Both the position numbers and the translations under genes were made by a program. The notes beneath the pieces are model-generated. The model saw only the letters and a list, made by a program, of their open reading frames with translations, was not told where the DNA came from and searched no databases. Positions 1-7,988 of a DNA stretch of 64,000 nt are shown here, piece after piece (the first letter of the stretch is position 1; each line of letters starts with the position of its first letter). The DNA comes from JAGIBJ01 sp032119795 (GTDB lineage: Bacteria; Actinomycetota; Thermoleophilia; Solirubrobacterales; Solirubrobacteraceae): positions 43,645-107,644 of the forward strand of contig JAUMFO010000040.1 in NCBI GenBank assembly GCA_032119795.1. Direction: 5' to 3'.

Positions 1-35
1 TTGATCGCAAGCCCTCCGACCGCCCCGGGAACGTC

Positions 36-578
36 ATGAACATCGCCAACACCACGACCTTTGAACGCATCTACCGCGAGCACCGTCGCAGCGTGTTCCT
101 TGCGGCGCTGCGAATCACGAACGACCCGGTGATGGCCGACGACGTCACGCATGACGTGTTCATGCGGCTCTGGCGTCGCCCCGACCGCTTCGACGAGTCG
201 CGCGGCGATCTCGTTCCCTACCTGCGCCTGATGGCGCGGTCGCGGGCTCTTGATCTCTGGCGTGAGCGCCAGGCGGCCGGTCGCGCCCAAGATCGATTGA
301 CGGCAGTGGTTGAGCGGGCAGAGCCGACGACCGCGTCTGACCCGGTCCCGGCGGTTCTGGCCGACGAGCGCGCCCAGGTCGTTCGGGAGGCATTGGATTG
401 CCTGCCTGAGCCGCAGCGCGAGGCTGTCGTCCTGGCGTACTGGGGCGGGCTCACGGCGGAGGAGATTTCGCACCGCGTCGACGCACCGCTTGGCACGGTG
501 AAGAGCCGGCTGCGTCTCGGCCTGGCCAAGCTTCGTCCGGTCGTCGCCGAGTCGATGCCGATGCTTGAGGCGGCCTAG
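36..578 (+). CDS. ECF-type RNA polymerase sigma factor
   Basis: Alternative sigma factor of about 180 residues that would direct RNA polymerase to a specific promoter set. Region 2 lies at residues ~10-80, with the acidic stretch MADDVTHDVFMRLWRR followed by a basic helix. Region 4 lies at ~115-172, with LPEPQREAVVLAYWGG and the helix-turn-helix TAEEIS...GTVKSRLRLGL. The family is clear; the subgroup (SigK/SigL-like) is a guess. No anti-sigma gene follows: the next feature is a riboswitch. A partner could lie upstream, outside the window. Confidence 0.9.
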   Translation: MNIANTTTFERIYREHRRSVFLAALRITNDPVMADDVTHDVFMRLWRRPDRFDESRGDLVPYLRLMARSRALDLWRERQAAGRAQDRLTAVVERAEPTTASDPVPAVLADERAQVVREALDCLPEPQREAVVLAYWGGLTAEEISHRVDAPLGTVKSRLRLGLAKLRPVVAESMPMLEAA

Positions 579-699
579 TTCGGTCGCTCGAGATGGTGGT
601 GGCCCGTGCAGTGGGTGTGCGGGCCCCCACTAACGCCTCGCACGACGGCCGTCAAGTGACCGGCCTCCAAGTGTGGGCACCCTCACGTGGAAGAGGCGG

Positions 700-898
700 A
701 ATCCATCGCTAACGTCCTTCCGCGTAATCGAACTTGCCGAGTTCGGTGCCGTCCGCGGCGCCGGAGCGGGGGACCCAATGCTGGCGTTGCACCAACGCCG
801 GCCGGGGCGAATCGCGTGGTCTTCCACGTGTAGCGATCCAACGACGCGCCTGCTCAGGGCGCAGAGGACCGCGAGCCCGTCAGCTGACCTCGTAGGCA
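700..898 (+). promoter_or_regulatory. c-di-AMP riboswitch (ydaO-yuaA type)
   Basis: Leader RNA upstream of the RlpA-like gene. It carries hallmark blocks of the ydaO-yuaA class in the right order: CGCTAAC near 710, GGAGCGGGGGACCC at 763-776, CCGGGGCGAATC at 802-813, and the highly conserved CCCGTCAGCTGACCTCGTAG at 876-895 ending in GC. This class binds cyclic di-AMP and, in actinobacteria, often precedes genes for cell-wall remodelling proteins, which fits the gene 18 bases downstream. The outer limits are approximate. Confidence 0.9.
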
Positions 899-915
899 AG
901 GCCCCCCGAGGTCAC

Positions 916-1635
916 ATGCCCCCATATGCCCGCACGCTCACGCGTGCAGCAATTCCCACGCTTGCCCTGCTCGCAAGCGCAACCGCCGGTGCTCAGGCAC
1001 AGGCTCCATCTCCGCCCGCGGCCGCACCTGCGCCGGCGGCGCCCACTGCTGTTCCGGCGGGCGGTGCCCACGTGCTCCCGGCCGTGCCGGCGAGCGGCCG
1101 ACTCGCTCGAATCGTGGAGCGCCAGCTCACGGTGACGAGCGGCAGCCGAGTGGTGGTGCGCGGCCGAGCGACCACCGTGCCGATCCACCTTGAACTCCGC
1201 GTCGGCTCGACGGGTCGCAAGGTCGGCGAGGCCGACGCCGCTCCCGGTCGACGCTTTCGGCTTGAGGGCAGCGCCTCGCATGGCGAGCGGTTGCGGCTGC
1301 TCGTCACGCGGACGGATGGGGGCCACGAGACGGCTGATCTCCCAGTCGGCGGGGTCCGCAAGCTTCGGGCGACCACGGCGTCGTGGTACGGCCCAGGGCT
1401 CTTTGGCAATCGCACCGCCTGCGGGCAGACGCTCACGACCGGCCTGCGGGGCGTGGCACACAAGCACCTGCCGTGTGGAACGAAGCTCACCGTCCGATTC
1501 CGTGGACGCACGACCAGCGCGACGGTGGTGGATCGCGGCCCGTTCCATGCCGGCCGCGAGTTCGACCTCACGCAGGCCACCGCTCGCGCCATCGGGTTCA
1601 GCCAGGTCGGTCAGGTCTGGGTCTCCGGCCGCTAG
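916..1635 (+). CDS. RlpA-like double-psi beta-barrel exported protein
   Basis: Exported protein of 239 residues. The N-terminus MPPYARTLTRAAIPTLALLA resembles a signal peptide and is followed by an Ala/Pro-rich linker. The C-terminal ~90 residues match the RlpA-type double-psi beta-barrel: ASWYGPGLFGNRTACG, then HLPCGTKLTVRF, VVDRGPF and REFDLTQATARAIGF. RlpA proteins act on peptidoglycan glycan strands. A longer in-frame start at 673 would read through the riboswitch, so ATG 916 is preferred. Control by c-di-AMP through that leader is inferred. Confidence 0.85.
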   Translation: MPPYARTLTRAAIPTLALLASATAGAQAQAPSPPAAAPAPAAPTAVPAGGAHVLPAVPASGRLARIVERQLTVTSGSRVVVRGRATTVPIHLELRVGSTGRKVGEADAAPGRRFRLEGSASHGERLRLLVTRTDGGHETADLPVGGVRKLRATTASWYGPGLFGNRTACGQTLTTGLRGVAHKHLPCGTKLTVRFRGRTTSATVVDRGPFHAGREFDLTQATARAIGFSQVGQVWVSGR

Positions 1636-1729
1636 GTCGACGGGCTTCGGTAGCGCGCCCGCGACGCGGGCGGCGGATACCAACGGTATGTTGACGGGCG
1701 TCCCTCTACCGCTCGTCCCAAGGACCCCG

Positions 1730-2623
1730 ATGACCCTCACCCTGCGCGCAGCTGCTGCGCTGATGCTTTCCGCCTGCTCGTTGGTCGGCGCGACGGCCGC
1801 CGAGGCCAAGACGCTGGACGTCACGATCCTGGGCGACAGTTACTCGTCGGGTGTTGGGGGTGGCGACACGACCGGCGGGCCGTGCTACCGAAGCCCGAAT
1901 ACGTGGGGGCAGGTCTATGGCGGGCTGGCTCGGGCGAAGGGCTTGACCGTCAACGTGAACAACCTCGCCTGCGGCGGTGCCACGCTCGATAACACGAATC
2001 CCCTGAAGAATCTGACCGAGCAGATCAAAACCGTGCCGGACGAGACCGATCTGGTGCTGCTGACCATCGGCGGCAATGACGCCGGCTTCGGTGAGGCTGT
2101 GGCCTTTTGCTTTGCGCCGGTTCTTGCAGGCTCCAATGTCTGTCGCAGCGCCATGAAGGCCGGGCGTGAATCGATTCCGGAGAATCGGGATCTGTTCGTC
2201 ACAGCGCTCGAGAAGCTGGGCACCAAGCTGGGGGCGGGGCCAAAGGTCGTCGTCCTGGGATACCCCTATCTCGCCCTGCCCTCCGGATACCTGCTCGGTG
2301 GTTGGGGGCCGACCTATGACTCGGGTGCCGCGATGCGTCTCTGGGGTGATGAGCTTGAGGCGGCAACCGTGAGTGCGGCCGCCCAGGCCAACGACACCGC
2401 TGACCGAGACTTCGTGACGTTCGTCTCGACGAAGGCGCAGTTCGCCGGGCATGAGCCCGATCCGAACCCCTGGCAGCAGAACCCTCAGCGTTGGATCCTT
2501 GAGTGGACGGCGCTTCCGGAGCCCGTCGACTTCTACCACCCGTCGCCGCTCGGGCACCAGGTGATGGGCCAGGCCGCGTTCGCGCAGGCTGGCCCCGGCG
2601 GCGACTTCGGGGTCAGCAAGTAA
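1730..2623 (+). CDS. Exported SGNH/GDSL-family hydrolase, copy 1
   Basis: Probable secreted esterase/lipase of 297 residues. A signal peptide covers residues ~1-26 (ends near AEAK). Block I is GDSYSSG, with the nucleophile at S37. Block III is intact as IGGND, and block V is YHPSPLGH, which supplies the catalytic His and Asp region. Paired cysteines (PCYRS, LACGG, FCF, VCRS) are typical of actinobacterial secreted SGNH enzymes. Start ATG 1730 is chosen because it begins directly at the signal peptide. Its stop overlaps the start of a paralogue (TAATG), so the two are translated from one message. Confidence 0.85.
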   Translation: MTLTLRAAAALMLSACSLVGATAAEAKTLDVTILGDSYSSGVGGGDTTGGPCYRSPNTWGQVYGGLARAKGLTVNVNNLACGGATLDNTNPLKNLTEQIKTVPDETDLVLLTIGGNDAGFGEAVAFCFAPVLAGSNVCRSAMKAGRESIPENRDLFVTALEKLGTKLGAGPKVVVLGYPYLALPSGYLLGGWGPTYDSGAAMRLWGDELEAATVSAAAQANDTADRDFVTFVSTKAQFAGHEPDPNPWQQNPQRWILEWTALPEPVDFYHPSPLGHQVMGQAAFAQAGPGGDFGVSK

Positions 2624-3498
2624 TGCGCCGGCCACTGCACGCGCTGGCCGCGCTGTTCGCCGCGGCTGGCGTGCTCTCGACGGGGGCAAGTGCCGCAGGC
2701 GCCAAGACGCTCGACGTCGTCTTGCTTGGAGACAGCTACTCGGCTGGCTCTGGCGCGGGGGAGTATGTCGGCGACTGCACCCGCAGTCCGAACACGTGGG
2801 GGGAGGTCTACGGGCAGCTTGCCCGAGCCAAGGGTCTGACCGTCAACGTGACCAACGCGGCGTGTGGTGGCTCGACGGTCGTCGAGCTCGACGCACAACT
2901 CCCGGCCGTCACGGGCGAGACCGATCTGGTGCTGATGATGACGGGCGGCAACAGCACCGACGTGTCGGGCTCGGTCGTGTGGTGCTTCATGCCGCTCTTC
3001 GCCGGGCCCAACAGCTGCCGCAGCACCCTTGACGCCTCGACGGCCAAGGCACCCAGCATCGAAGCCGACCTGCTGACGCGTCTGAACGTGCTGGACGCCA
3101 AGCTCCACGCCGGCGCCAAGGTGGTCTACGTCTCCTACCCCTACCTCGCTCCGTCGGCTGGCTACACCTTGAAGACGTGGTTTGCCTCGTATGACTCGGG
3201 CGCAGGCATCCGCCGCCTGGGGGACGCGATCGACGACGCGGTCTTGGGCGCCGCCGGCGCAGCGAACGCGGCCGCGCAACGTGACCTCGTGACCTTCGTC
3301 TCCACGAAGAGTCGCTTCGTGGGCCATGAGCCTGATCCGAGTCCGTGGCAGGAGAACCCCAGTCGCTGGATCCACGAGTTCAGTGGGCTGCCGGTGCTCT
3401 CGGACGCCTACCACCCGAACCTGCAGGGCCACCGCGAACTCGCGGCCGCCACGATGGCCGCAGCCGGTCCGGGTGGCGACTTCGGCACCGCCGAGTAG
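2623..3498 (+). CDS. Exported SGNH/GDSL-family hydrolase, copy 2
   Basis: Paralogue of the preceding gene, 291 residues, reached by TAATG stop-start overlap. It has a signal peptide (MRRPLHALAALFAAAG...), block I GDSYSAG and block V YHPNLQGH. Long stretches match copy 1 (LARAKGLTVNV, VTFVSTK.RF.GHEPDP, GPGGDFG). The difference is in block III: TGGNST replaces IGGND, so the oxyanion-hole Asn remains but the Asp after it is lost. Tandem duplication followed by divergence is the simplest reading. It may have a different substrate or reduced activity. Confidence 0.82.
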   Translation: MRRPLHALAALFAAAGVLSTGASAAGAKTLDVVLLGDSYSAGSGAGEYVGDCTRSPNTWGEVYGQLARAKGLTVNVTNAACGGSTVVELDAQLPAVTGETDLVLMMTGGNSTDVSGSVVWCFMPLFAGPNSCRSTLDASTAKAPSIEADLLTRLNVLDAKLHAGAKVVYVSYPYLAPSAGYTLKTWFASYDSGAGIRRLGDAIDDAVLGAAGAANAAAQRDLVTFVSTKSRFVGHEPDPSPWQENPSRWIHEFSGLPVLSDAYHPNLQGHRELAAATMAAAGPGGDFGTAE

Positions 3499-3620
3499 GC
3501 ACGTCCGCCAGCGGCGCGTAGGCGTTCCGTGGTGCTCTTCGAGCGGTCACCATCCGGTCTGGTGGCCGCTCGACGTGGTTCTAGGCCAGGGTCCGGCGGG
3601 GGCCGGTAGCGTCAACGGGA

Positions 3621-4454
3621 ATGACCACCGAGCTGACGATCACCGGCACTGGCCCGCGGCTCTCTGCCACCCGCGGCGGGCCCGACGAGGGGAACGCGCG
3701 AGTGGTGATGCTCCATGGCCTCACCGCGACCCGCCACTACACCGTGATGGGGTCGCGCCACCTGGATCGGCGCGGGATCGTGAACGTGGCCTACGACGCT
3801 CGCGGGCATGGCCACTCGGGCCGCGGCCGCGCCCCGGCTGACTACGGCTACCCGCAACTCGCCGAAGACCTCGGCGCGGTGATCGCCGCCGTCTGCGGCG
3901 CGTCGGAGCCGGTCGTGCTGCTCGGCATCTCCATGGGCGCGCACACGGCCGTGCGCTACGCCCTCGATCACCCCGAGCGCGTCGCCGGGCTGGTCCTGAT
4001 CACGCCCGCGCACCTTCCGGGGCCGCAATCAGCTGATCGTTCCTCCTGGGATGCACTCGCGGCGGCGTTGCGAGGGCCGGACCCGATCGAGGCGTTCGTG
4101 CGGGCCTCGAAGCTCGAGACCCTGCCGGAGGCCTTCCGAGATCAGGTTGCGATGGCGATCCGCCAACGGATCGGTCGCCACGACGACCTCACGGCCGTGG
4201 CGGACGCGCTCCAGGGCGTGCCGGCGTCGTCACCGTTTGACGCGCTCGACGAGCTCACGACGGTGACGGCTCCGACGATCGTGGTCGGCAGCCGAGACGA
4301 GGTCGATCCGAGTCACCCGCTGGCGGTCGCGCAGCGGTGGGTCCAAACGATCCCGAACGCCCGACTCGAACTCGAAGAGCAGGGCAAGTCCCCGCTTGCT
4401 TGGCAGGGCGGGCGGCTGGCTCGCTTCGCAGAGGAGCTGGTGGTCGGCGCCTAG
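3621..4454 (+). CDS. Alpha/beta-fold hydrolase
   Basis: Cytoplasmic hydrolase of 277 residues. The oxyanion strand is VVMLHGLTATRHYT, followed by DARGHGHSGRG. The nucleophile elbow GISMG places Ser at residue 104. A late acid is likely in VGSRDEVDPSHP, where the His could also serve. The usual catalytic His of the C-terminal GH motif is not obvious: the tail reads GKSPLAWQGGRLARF. There is no signal peptide. The substrate cannot be read from sequence. Alone on the + strand, facing the HU gene across a hairpin. Confidence 0.8.
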   Translation: MTTELTITGTGPRLSATRGGPDEGNARVVMLHGLTATRHYTVMGSRHLDRRGIVNVAYDARGHGHSGRGRAPADYGYPQLAEDLGAVIAAVCGASEPVVLLGISMGAHTAVRYALDHPERVAGLVLITPAHLPGPQSADRSSWDALAAALRGPDPIEAFVRASKLETLPEAFRDQVAMAIRQRIGRHDDLTAVADALQGVPASSPFDALDELTTVTAPTIVVGSRDEVDPSHPLAVAQRWVQTIPNARLELEEQGKSPLAWQGGRLARFAEELVVGA

Positions 4455-4528
4455 GCGCCGAGCGGCTCTCGACCGGGAAGCTCTCGTCGCAGGCGGCGAG
4501 CGAGGCCCTCGGGAGAGGGAGCGAGGCC

Positions 4529-4554
4529 GCGCGCCGAGCCGAAGCCCGGCGCGC
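4529..4554. terminator. Hairpin between convergent genes
   Basis: GCGCGCCG and CGGCGCGC form an 8-bp perfect stem around a 10-base loop, between the ends of the hydrolase gene and the HU gene. Probable bidirectional terminator; there is no clear U-tract, as is usual in high-GC genomes. Confidence 0.5.
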
Positions 4555-4577
4555 GACACCGCAGAAGAGAAAGACGC

Positions 4578-4850
4578 TTAGTTGAGCGACTTCTTCAGCG
4601 CAGCAGCGGCGCTGAACTTCGCGCCGTTGCTGGCGGCGATCTTGATGGTCTCGCCGGTGGCCGGGTTGCGACCCTCACGGGCGGCGCGCTTGGACACGCT
4701 GAACTTGCCAAAGCCACTGACGGCGACTTCGCCGCCGGTCTGCAGCTCTGCAGTGATTGCATCGAACGTAGCGTCGATGATCTCCTTCGCCTGGGCCTGG
4801 CTGACGTCGGCGTCAGCAGCGACCTTCTGAGCGAGCTCCTGCTTGGTCAT
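4578..4850 (-). CDS. hup: HU-family DNA-binding protein
   Basis: Nucleoid protein of 90 residues, the normal length of bacterial HU. Family signatures are the N-terminal MTKQELAQKVA, the GFGKFSV turn, and the beta-arm segment REGRNPATGETIKI with the Pro that intercalates into DNA. Start ATG 4850 is fixed by a strong ribosome site (AAGGAGG) 8 bases upstream. It lacks the long Lys/Ala tail found in mycobacterial HU. A longer in-frame reading to 4958 would bypass the ribosome site and is rejected. Confidence 0.95.
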   Translation of the reverse strand: MTKQELAQKVAADADVSQAQAKEIIDATFDAITAELQTGGEVAVSGFGKFSVSKRAAREGRNPATGETIKIAASNGAKFSAAAALKKSLN

Positions 4851-4906
4851 GAGAGAACCTCCTTGGGGATCTACGGGGTGTCTCAAGCTACATGTCCCAG
4901 CGGCGG

Positions 4907-4928
4907 ATCGCCCGCAGTTACGGGCGAT
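4907..4928. promoter_or_regulatory. Inverted repeat in HU upstream region
   Basis: ATCGCCCG and CGGGCGAT form a perfect 8-bp inverted repeat with a 6-base spacer, about 57 bases upstream of the HU start. It could be an operator or a leader hairpin; nothing in the sequence decides between them. Confidence 0.35.
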
Positions 4929-5179
4929 ATGGGGTCGTCGGGGCTGGCCAGAGGCCACTTTGGCTACTCCAGACCGGCCACAAATCGCTCAAGCGCACCG
5001 AAAATAGGTGCAGCCTTCTGCGCGGGGTTTTGCCTGCTCAGGACCGATTTCCGTGATGACGATCACGTCGATTGCGCGAGACGGCCCGGCGGTCCGGTTG
5101 GCTCTGGTGCACGTTCGCCCAAGAAATCTCGGAATTTGGCCGCTTTTGCTCCGCGGCCAGGCTGTGGGACGATGCCCGC

Positions 5180-5548
5180 ATGGAGACGACACGCGTCGAT
5201 CGGTGGCTCTGGGCGGTTCGCGTCCACAAGACGCGTGCCCTCGCGACCGATGGCTGCCGCGCCGGCCACGTGAAGATCAACGGCAATCAGGCGAAGGCTG
5301 CGACGATGGTCAAGCCGGGGGACCGGGTCGAGGCCCGCGTCGGCACCCGCAGCCGCGAACTCGAGGTCGTGAAGATCATCGAGAAGCGCGTCAGCGCCGC
5401 AGTGGCGGCGACGTGCTTCGTCGACCACACCCCGGCGCCGCCCGAGCCCAGCGAGTTTGATCAGCCGGTCTTCCAGCGCGATGCGCGAACGGGTCGCCCG
5501 ACCAAGCGCGACCGTCGCGATCTGGAGCGCCTGCGCCGCGAGCTCTGA
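5180..5548 (+). CDS. S4-domain RNA-binding protein (Hsp15-like)
   Basis: RNA-binding protein of 122 residues. The S4 domain covers residues ~4-65: RVDRWLWAVRVHKTRALATDGCRAGHVKINGNQAKAA..VKPGDRV, the pattern of the Hsp15 family. In E. coli Hsp15 binds free 50S subunits carrying stalled peptides. The C-terminal third is basic and Arg-rich (GRPTKRDRRDLERLRREL). ATG 5180 begins exactly at the domain. Ribosome-rescue function is inferred from the family. Confidence 0.85.
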   Translation: METTRVDRWLWAVRVHKTRALATDGCRAGHVKINGNQAKAATMVKPGDRVEARVGTRSRELEVVKIIEKRVSAAVAATCFVDHTPAPPEPSEFDQPVFQRDARTGRPTKRDRRDLERLRREL

Positions 5549-5623
5549 TCGCCAGCACGGCGGGCGCGCGCAGCGACGACCGGACTGATGCTCAGCTGAC
5601 GTGCGGCGACTAGGTTTGGCGCC

Positions 5624-6298
5624 ATGAGCAGTCGCGAGGAGCGCAAGGAGGCAGCGAAGGTTGCCCGGGAGGCCGAGCAGGCTGCGGTGTTGGCCGCGTC
5701 GCGTCGTCGCCGACTTCAGCTTGTTGGCGGAGGTATCGCGGCGCTCGCAGCCGTGGCGGTCGGTCTGGGCGTCGTCATCTCATCCGGTGGGGACGAACCC
5801 GGGACGCCCGAGCAGGCCAACGCAGCGATCCCCGCGCAACAGATCACCGATCTGGCCGCCGCTTCCAAAGCGGCAGGCGTGAAGGTCTCCACCTACAAAG
5901 ACAGCGGAACCGGCGAGCACACGACCGATGCGGTGAAGTACCCGATGAACCCGCCGACCAACGGGGCACACAACCCCGTTTGGGCAGCCGACGGCAACTA
6001 CGCGGGCCGCACGACGCCGCAGGTCGAGCAGCTCGTCCACGCCCTCGAACACGGGCGCATTCTGATCCAGTACCGGCCGGGGCTCCCGGCCGAGCAGGTC
6101 GCCCAGCTTGAGGCGCTCTTCGACGAGGCGCCCCAGCACGTCCTCTTGTTTGAGAACTCCACGGGCATGAAGGGTGATGTCGCCGTCACCGCGTGGACAC
6201 ACTCGATGGTGTTCCCGGCGCTCACCGATCCCGCATTCGACGCGATCCGTGCCTTCCGCGAGCAGTACCGCGACCAAGGGCCGGAGTACGTCGCGTAG
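5624..6298 (+). CDS. DUF3105 membrane-anchored protein
   Basis: Protein of 224 residues with a charged N-terminal helix (EERKEAAKVAREAEQAA), one membrane segment at ~29-50, and an outer domain. The outer domain shows the DUF3105 pattern: YPMNPPTNGAHNPVWA, EQLVHALEHGRILIQYRPG and VTAWTHSMVFP. His residues (GAHN, HALEHG, THS) are conserved in that family, whose function is unknown. The topology (N-terminus in, domain out) follows from the Arg-rich segment before the membrane helix. Confidence 0.85.
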   Translation: MSSREERKEAAKVAREAEQAAVLAASRRRRLQLVGGGIAALAAVAVGLGVVISSGGDEPGTPEQANAAIPAQQITDLAAASKAAGVKVSTYKDSGTGEHTTDAVKYPMNPPTNGAHNPVWAADGNYAGRTTPQVEQLVHALEHGRILIQYRPGLPAEQVAQLEALFDEAPQHVLLFENSTGMKGDVAVTAWTHSMVFPALTDPAFDAIRAFREQYRDQGPEYVA

Positions 6299-6318
6299 GC
6301 GAGGTGGGGCCCGGCCGG

Positions 6319-7140
6319 TTAGGCGTCGGCGGCTGCGGCCGCGAGGGCCGCGAGGGAGTTGCGCTCACCTTGGCGGCTGAGCGTTGACTCCAGGCGCAGG
6401 ACGGCGTCGTCGGTCCGGACGAGGCTGGCCAGGAGCCAAACCCGGCGGGCGGCGTGCGGCCTGATGGAGTGCTCGACGGCGAAGAGATCGCCGCGCTGGC
6501 CGGGCTCCATTGCGGCCCAGAACGCCCGCCACTGGGCGACCTGCCATGGGCGTCCGGGTTCCTCTAGGAGCCAGCGGTCGCCGAGCGGCCGTCCGACGAG
6601 GTCCTGCTGGCGCGGATCGCCGACGGCGCGGCACGGGTCGTCGGCGATGAAGCCCGCGATGGTGGGGAAGAGGCGCGCCTCCGCCGGGAGTTCGGCGGAG
6701 CGCCGAGCAGCGTCGACATCGCCCCGCACGTCACCGGCCTGAGCATCGACGAGCGCACGGATCTCGTCGAGTCGTCGCTCGGTCGCCATGACGCGGAGCC
6801 GGGCGGCCTCGGCGGCGGTGGCCGCCGCCGAGGCGACGCTGCGAGCGTCGGCGGTGAGGAGGCGGCGATCCAGCTCCCGAGAACGCAAGCGGTCGCGCAT
6901 CCCGCGCGTCTGGCGCCGGGCGTCGTGTTGGAGCTTGATCGCGTCGTCGAGCGCGACGGCCCGCAGCGAGGCAGCGTGCTCGGCCTCGACGAGGATCCGC
7001 AGGCGCTCATGGTGTTCGCGCAGCACGCTGCGCTCGGCGTCGAGCAGCGCGGCCAAGCCCGGGGGACCGCTCGCGGGTGTGGCGGGCCGATTCGGCATCC
7101 ACGGTGTGCCCGGTGGAAGTGGGTCAGGTGTCAGGGGCAA
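6319..7140 (-). CDS. Hypothetical protein with long helical segment
   Basis: Not recognised. Length is 273 residues. The N-terminus is Pro-rich. Residues ~25-150 are charged and Ala/Arg-rich with heptad-like spacing (LDAERSVLREHHERLRILVEAEHAA..., RVMATERRLDEIRALVDAQAGDV), so a coiled coil is likely. The C-terminal half (FADDPCRAVGDPRQQDLVGRPLGDRWLLEEPGRPW region) looks globular, with several Trp. No signal peptide or membrane segment. The G/C third-position bias typical of the neighbours supports a real gene. Confidence 0.6.
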   Translation of the reverse strand: MPLTPDPLPPGTPWMPNRPATPASGPPGLAALLDAERSVLREHHERLRILVEAEHAASLRAVALDDAIKLQHDARRQTRGMRDRLRSRELDRRLLTADARSVASAAATAAEAARLRVMATERRLDEIRALVDAQAGDVRGDVDAARRSAELPAEARLFPTIAGFIADDPCRAVGDPRQQDLVGRPLGDRWLLEEPGRPWQVAQWRAFWAAMEPGQRGDLFAVEHSIRPHAARRVWLLASLVRTDDAVLRLESTLSRQGERNSLAALAAAAADA

Positions 7141-7363
7141 GCGCGGGGGAGGGAGCTGAAGGGACTCTGGTGCGGGCAGCCAGAGGTTGGACCGCTCAGA
7201 GCGTAGGGAGAAGTTTCGATACGAGTGTCAAATCCGTTTCAGCGTCAGCGCCGTCGCCGATGCGCGCGCCTACCGGGTGAAGCGTTCCCGCCATGCGCGT
7301 GTCCGCGCGGAGCGCAGCGCACAGGCCGAGCCCGACGCCGTCGCCTAGCTCGCCTCGCGTCGA

Positions 7364-7945
7364 TCAGACCGAGTTGGCTGCCCTGGACTCGGCGACGAGG
7401 GCGTCGAGGTCGACCGCGCCGTCCATCGTCATCTCGACGTGGCCCTCGGCGTCCCGCGGCCACTGCTCAGCCGGCCGGTCCCAGACGAGTTCGACGTCGT
7501 TGCCGTCGGGATTGGTGACGTAGATCGCCAGGTGCGTGCCGTGGTCGGCGACCTGCCGTGGCGCCCAGTCCGCCTCGCGCAGGCGGCGGATCGCGTCACC
7601 GAGCGCCGCGCGCGTGGGGTAGTTGAAGGCAACGTGGTGCAAGCCGGCGTGGCCGTCCGGCGTTGGTGGCCCGTCCTTGGACTTCCACGTGTTGAAGCCC
7701 AAATGGTGGTGGTAGCCGCCTGCCGAGAGAAAAAGGATGTCGCCGGTCGTCCCCCAGCCGGGCACGCCCCGAGCCTCCTGGATCACGTCGAAGCCGAGGA
7801 TCCCCACGTAGAAGTCCTTCACGCGATCGATGCTGGCCGTGCGCAGGTGGACGTGCCCGATCCGTACCCGCGGGTCGATCGGGTCGGGCGCGGCGGCGAT
7901 CGGGGTGACGTTGCCCTGCGGCTGGTCAGATGAGATGGAGGCCAT
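7364..7945 (-). CDS. VOC-family (glyoxalase/extradiol dioxygenase-like) protein
   Basis: Metal-dependent VOC-fold protein of 193 residues. Two beta-alpha-beta-beta-beta modules are visible: RIGHVHLRTASIDRVKDFY..LGF and LHHVAFNYPTRAALGDAIRRL. Candidate metal ligands are H31 or H33, the His of GLHHVAF and the Glu in VELVWDRP. The motifs YHHHLGFNTW and HLAIYVTNPDGNDVEL resemble CatE-type catechol 2,3-dioxygenases. Start ATG 7945 is preferred over the upstream 8134 because the extra segment overlaps the divergent gene and is low-complexity. The two genes share a 43-base divergent promoter region. Confidence 0.82.
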   Translation of the reverse strand: MASISSDQPQGNVTPIAAAPDPIDPRVRIGHVHLRTASIDRVKDFYVGILGFDVIQEARGVPGWGTTGDILFLSAGGYHHHLGFNTWKSKDGPPTPDGHAGLHHVAFNYPTRAALGDAIRRLREADWAPRQVADHGTHLAIYVTNPDGNDVELVWDRPAEQWPRDAEGHVEMTMDGAVDLDALVAESRAANSV

Positions 7946-7988
7946 AGTGGCCAGACTAGGCTCGGGCCGTGGCGACCGGGAGCATCTT

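Noticed and set aside
673..915. N-terminal extension of the RlpA-like gene
   Set aside because: The frame is open but it runs through the conserved riboswitch core; the signal peptide begins at 916.
880..1824. Long - strand ORF opposite RlpA and SGNH genes
   Set aside because: Shadow of the + strand genes: no domain, and composition expected from antisense of GC-biased codons.
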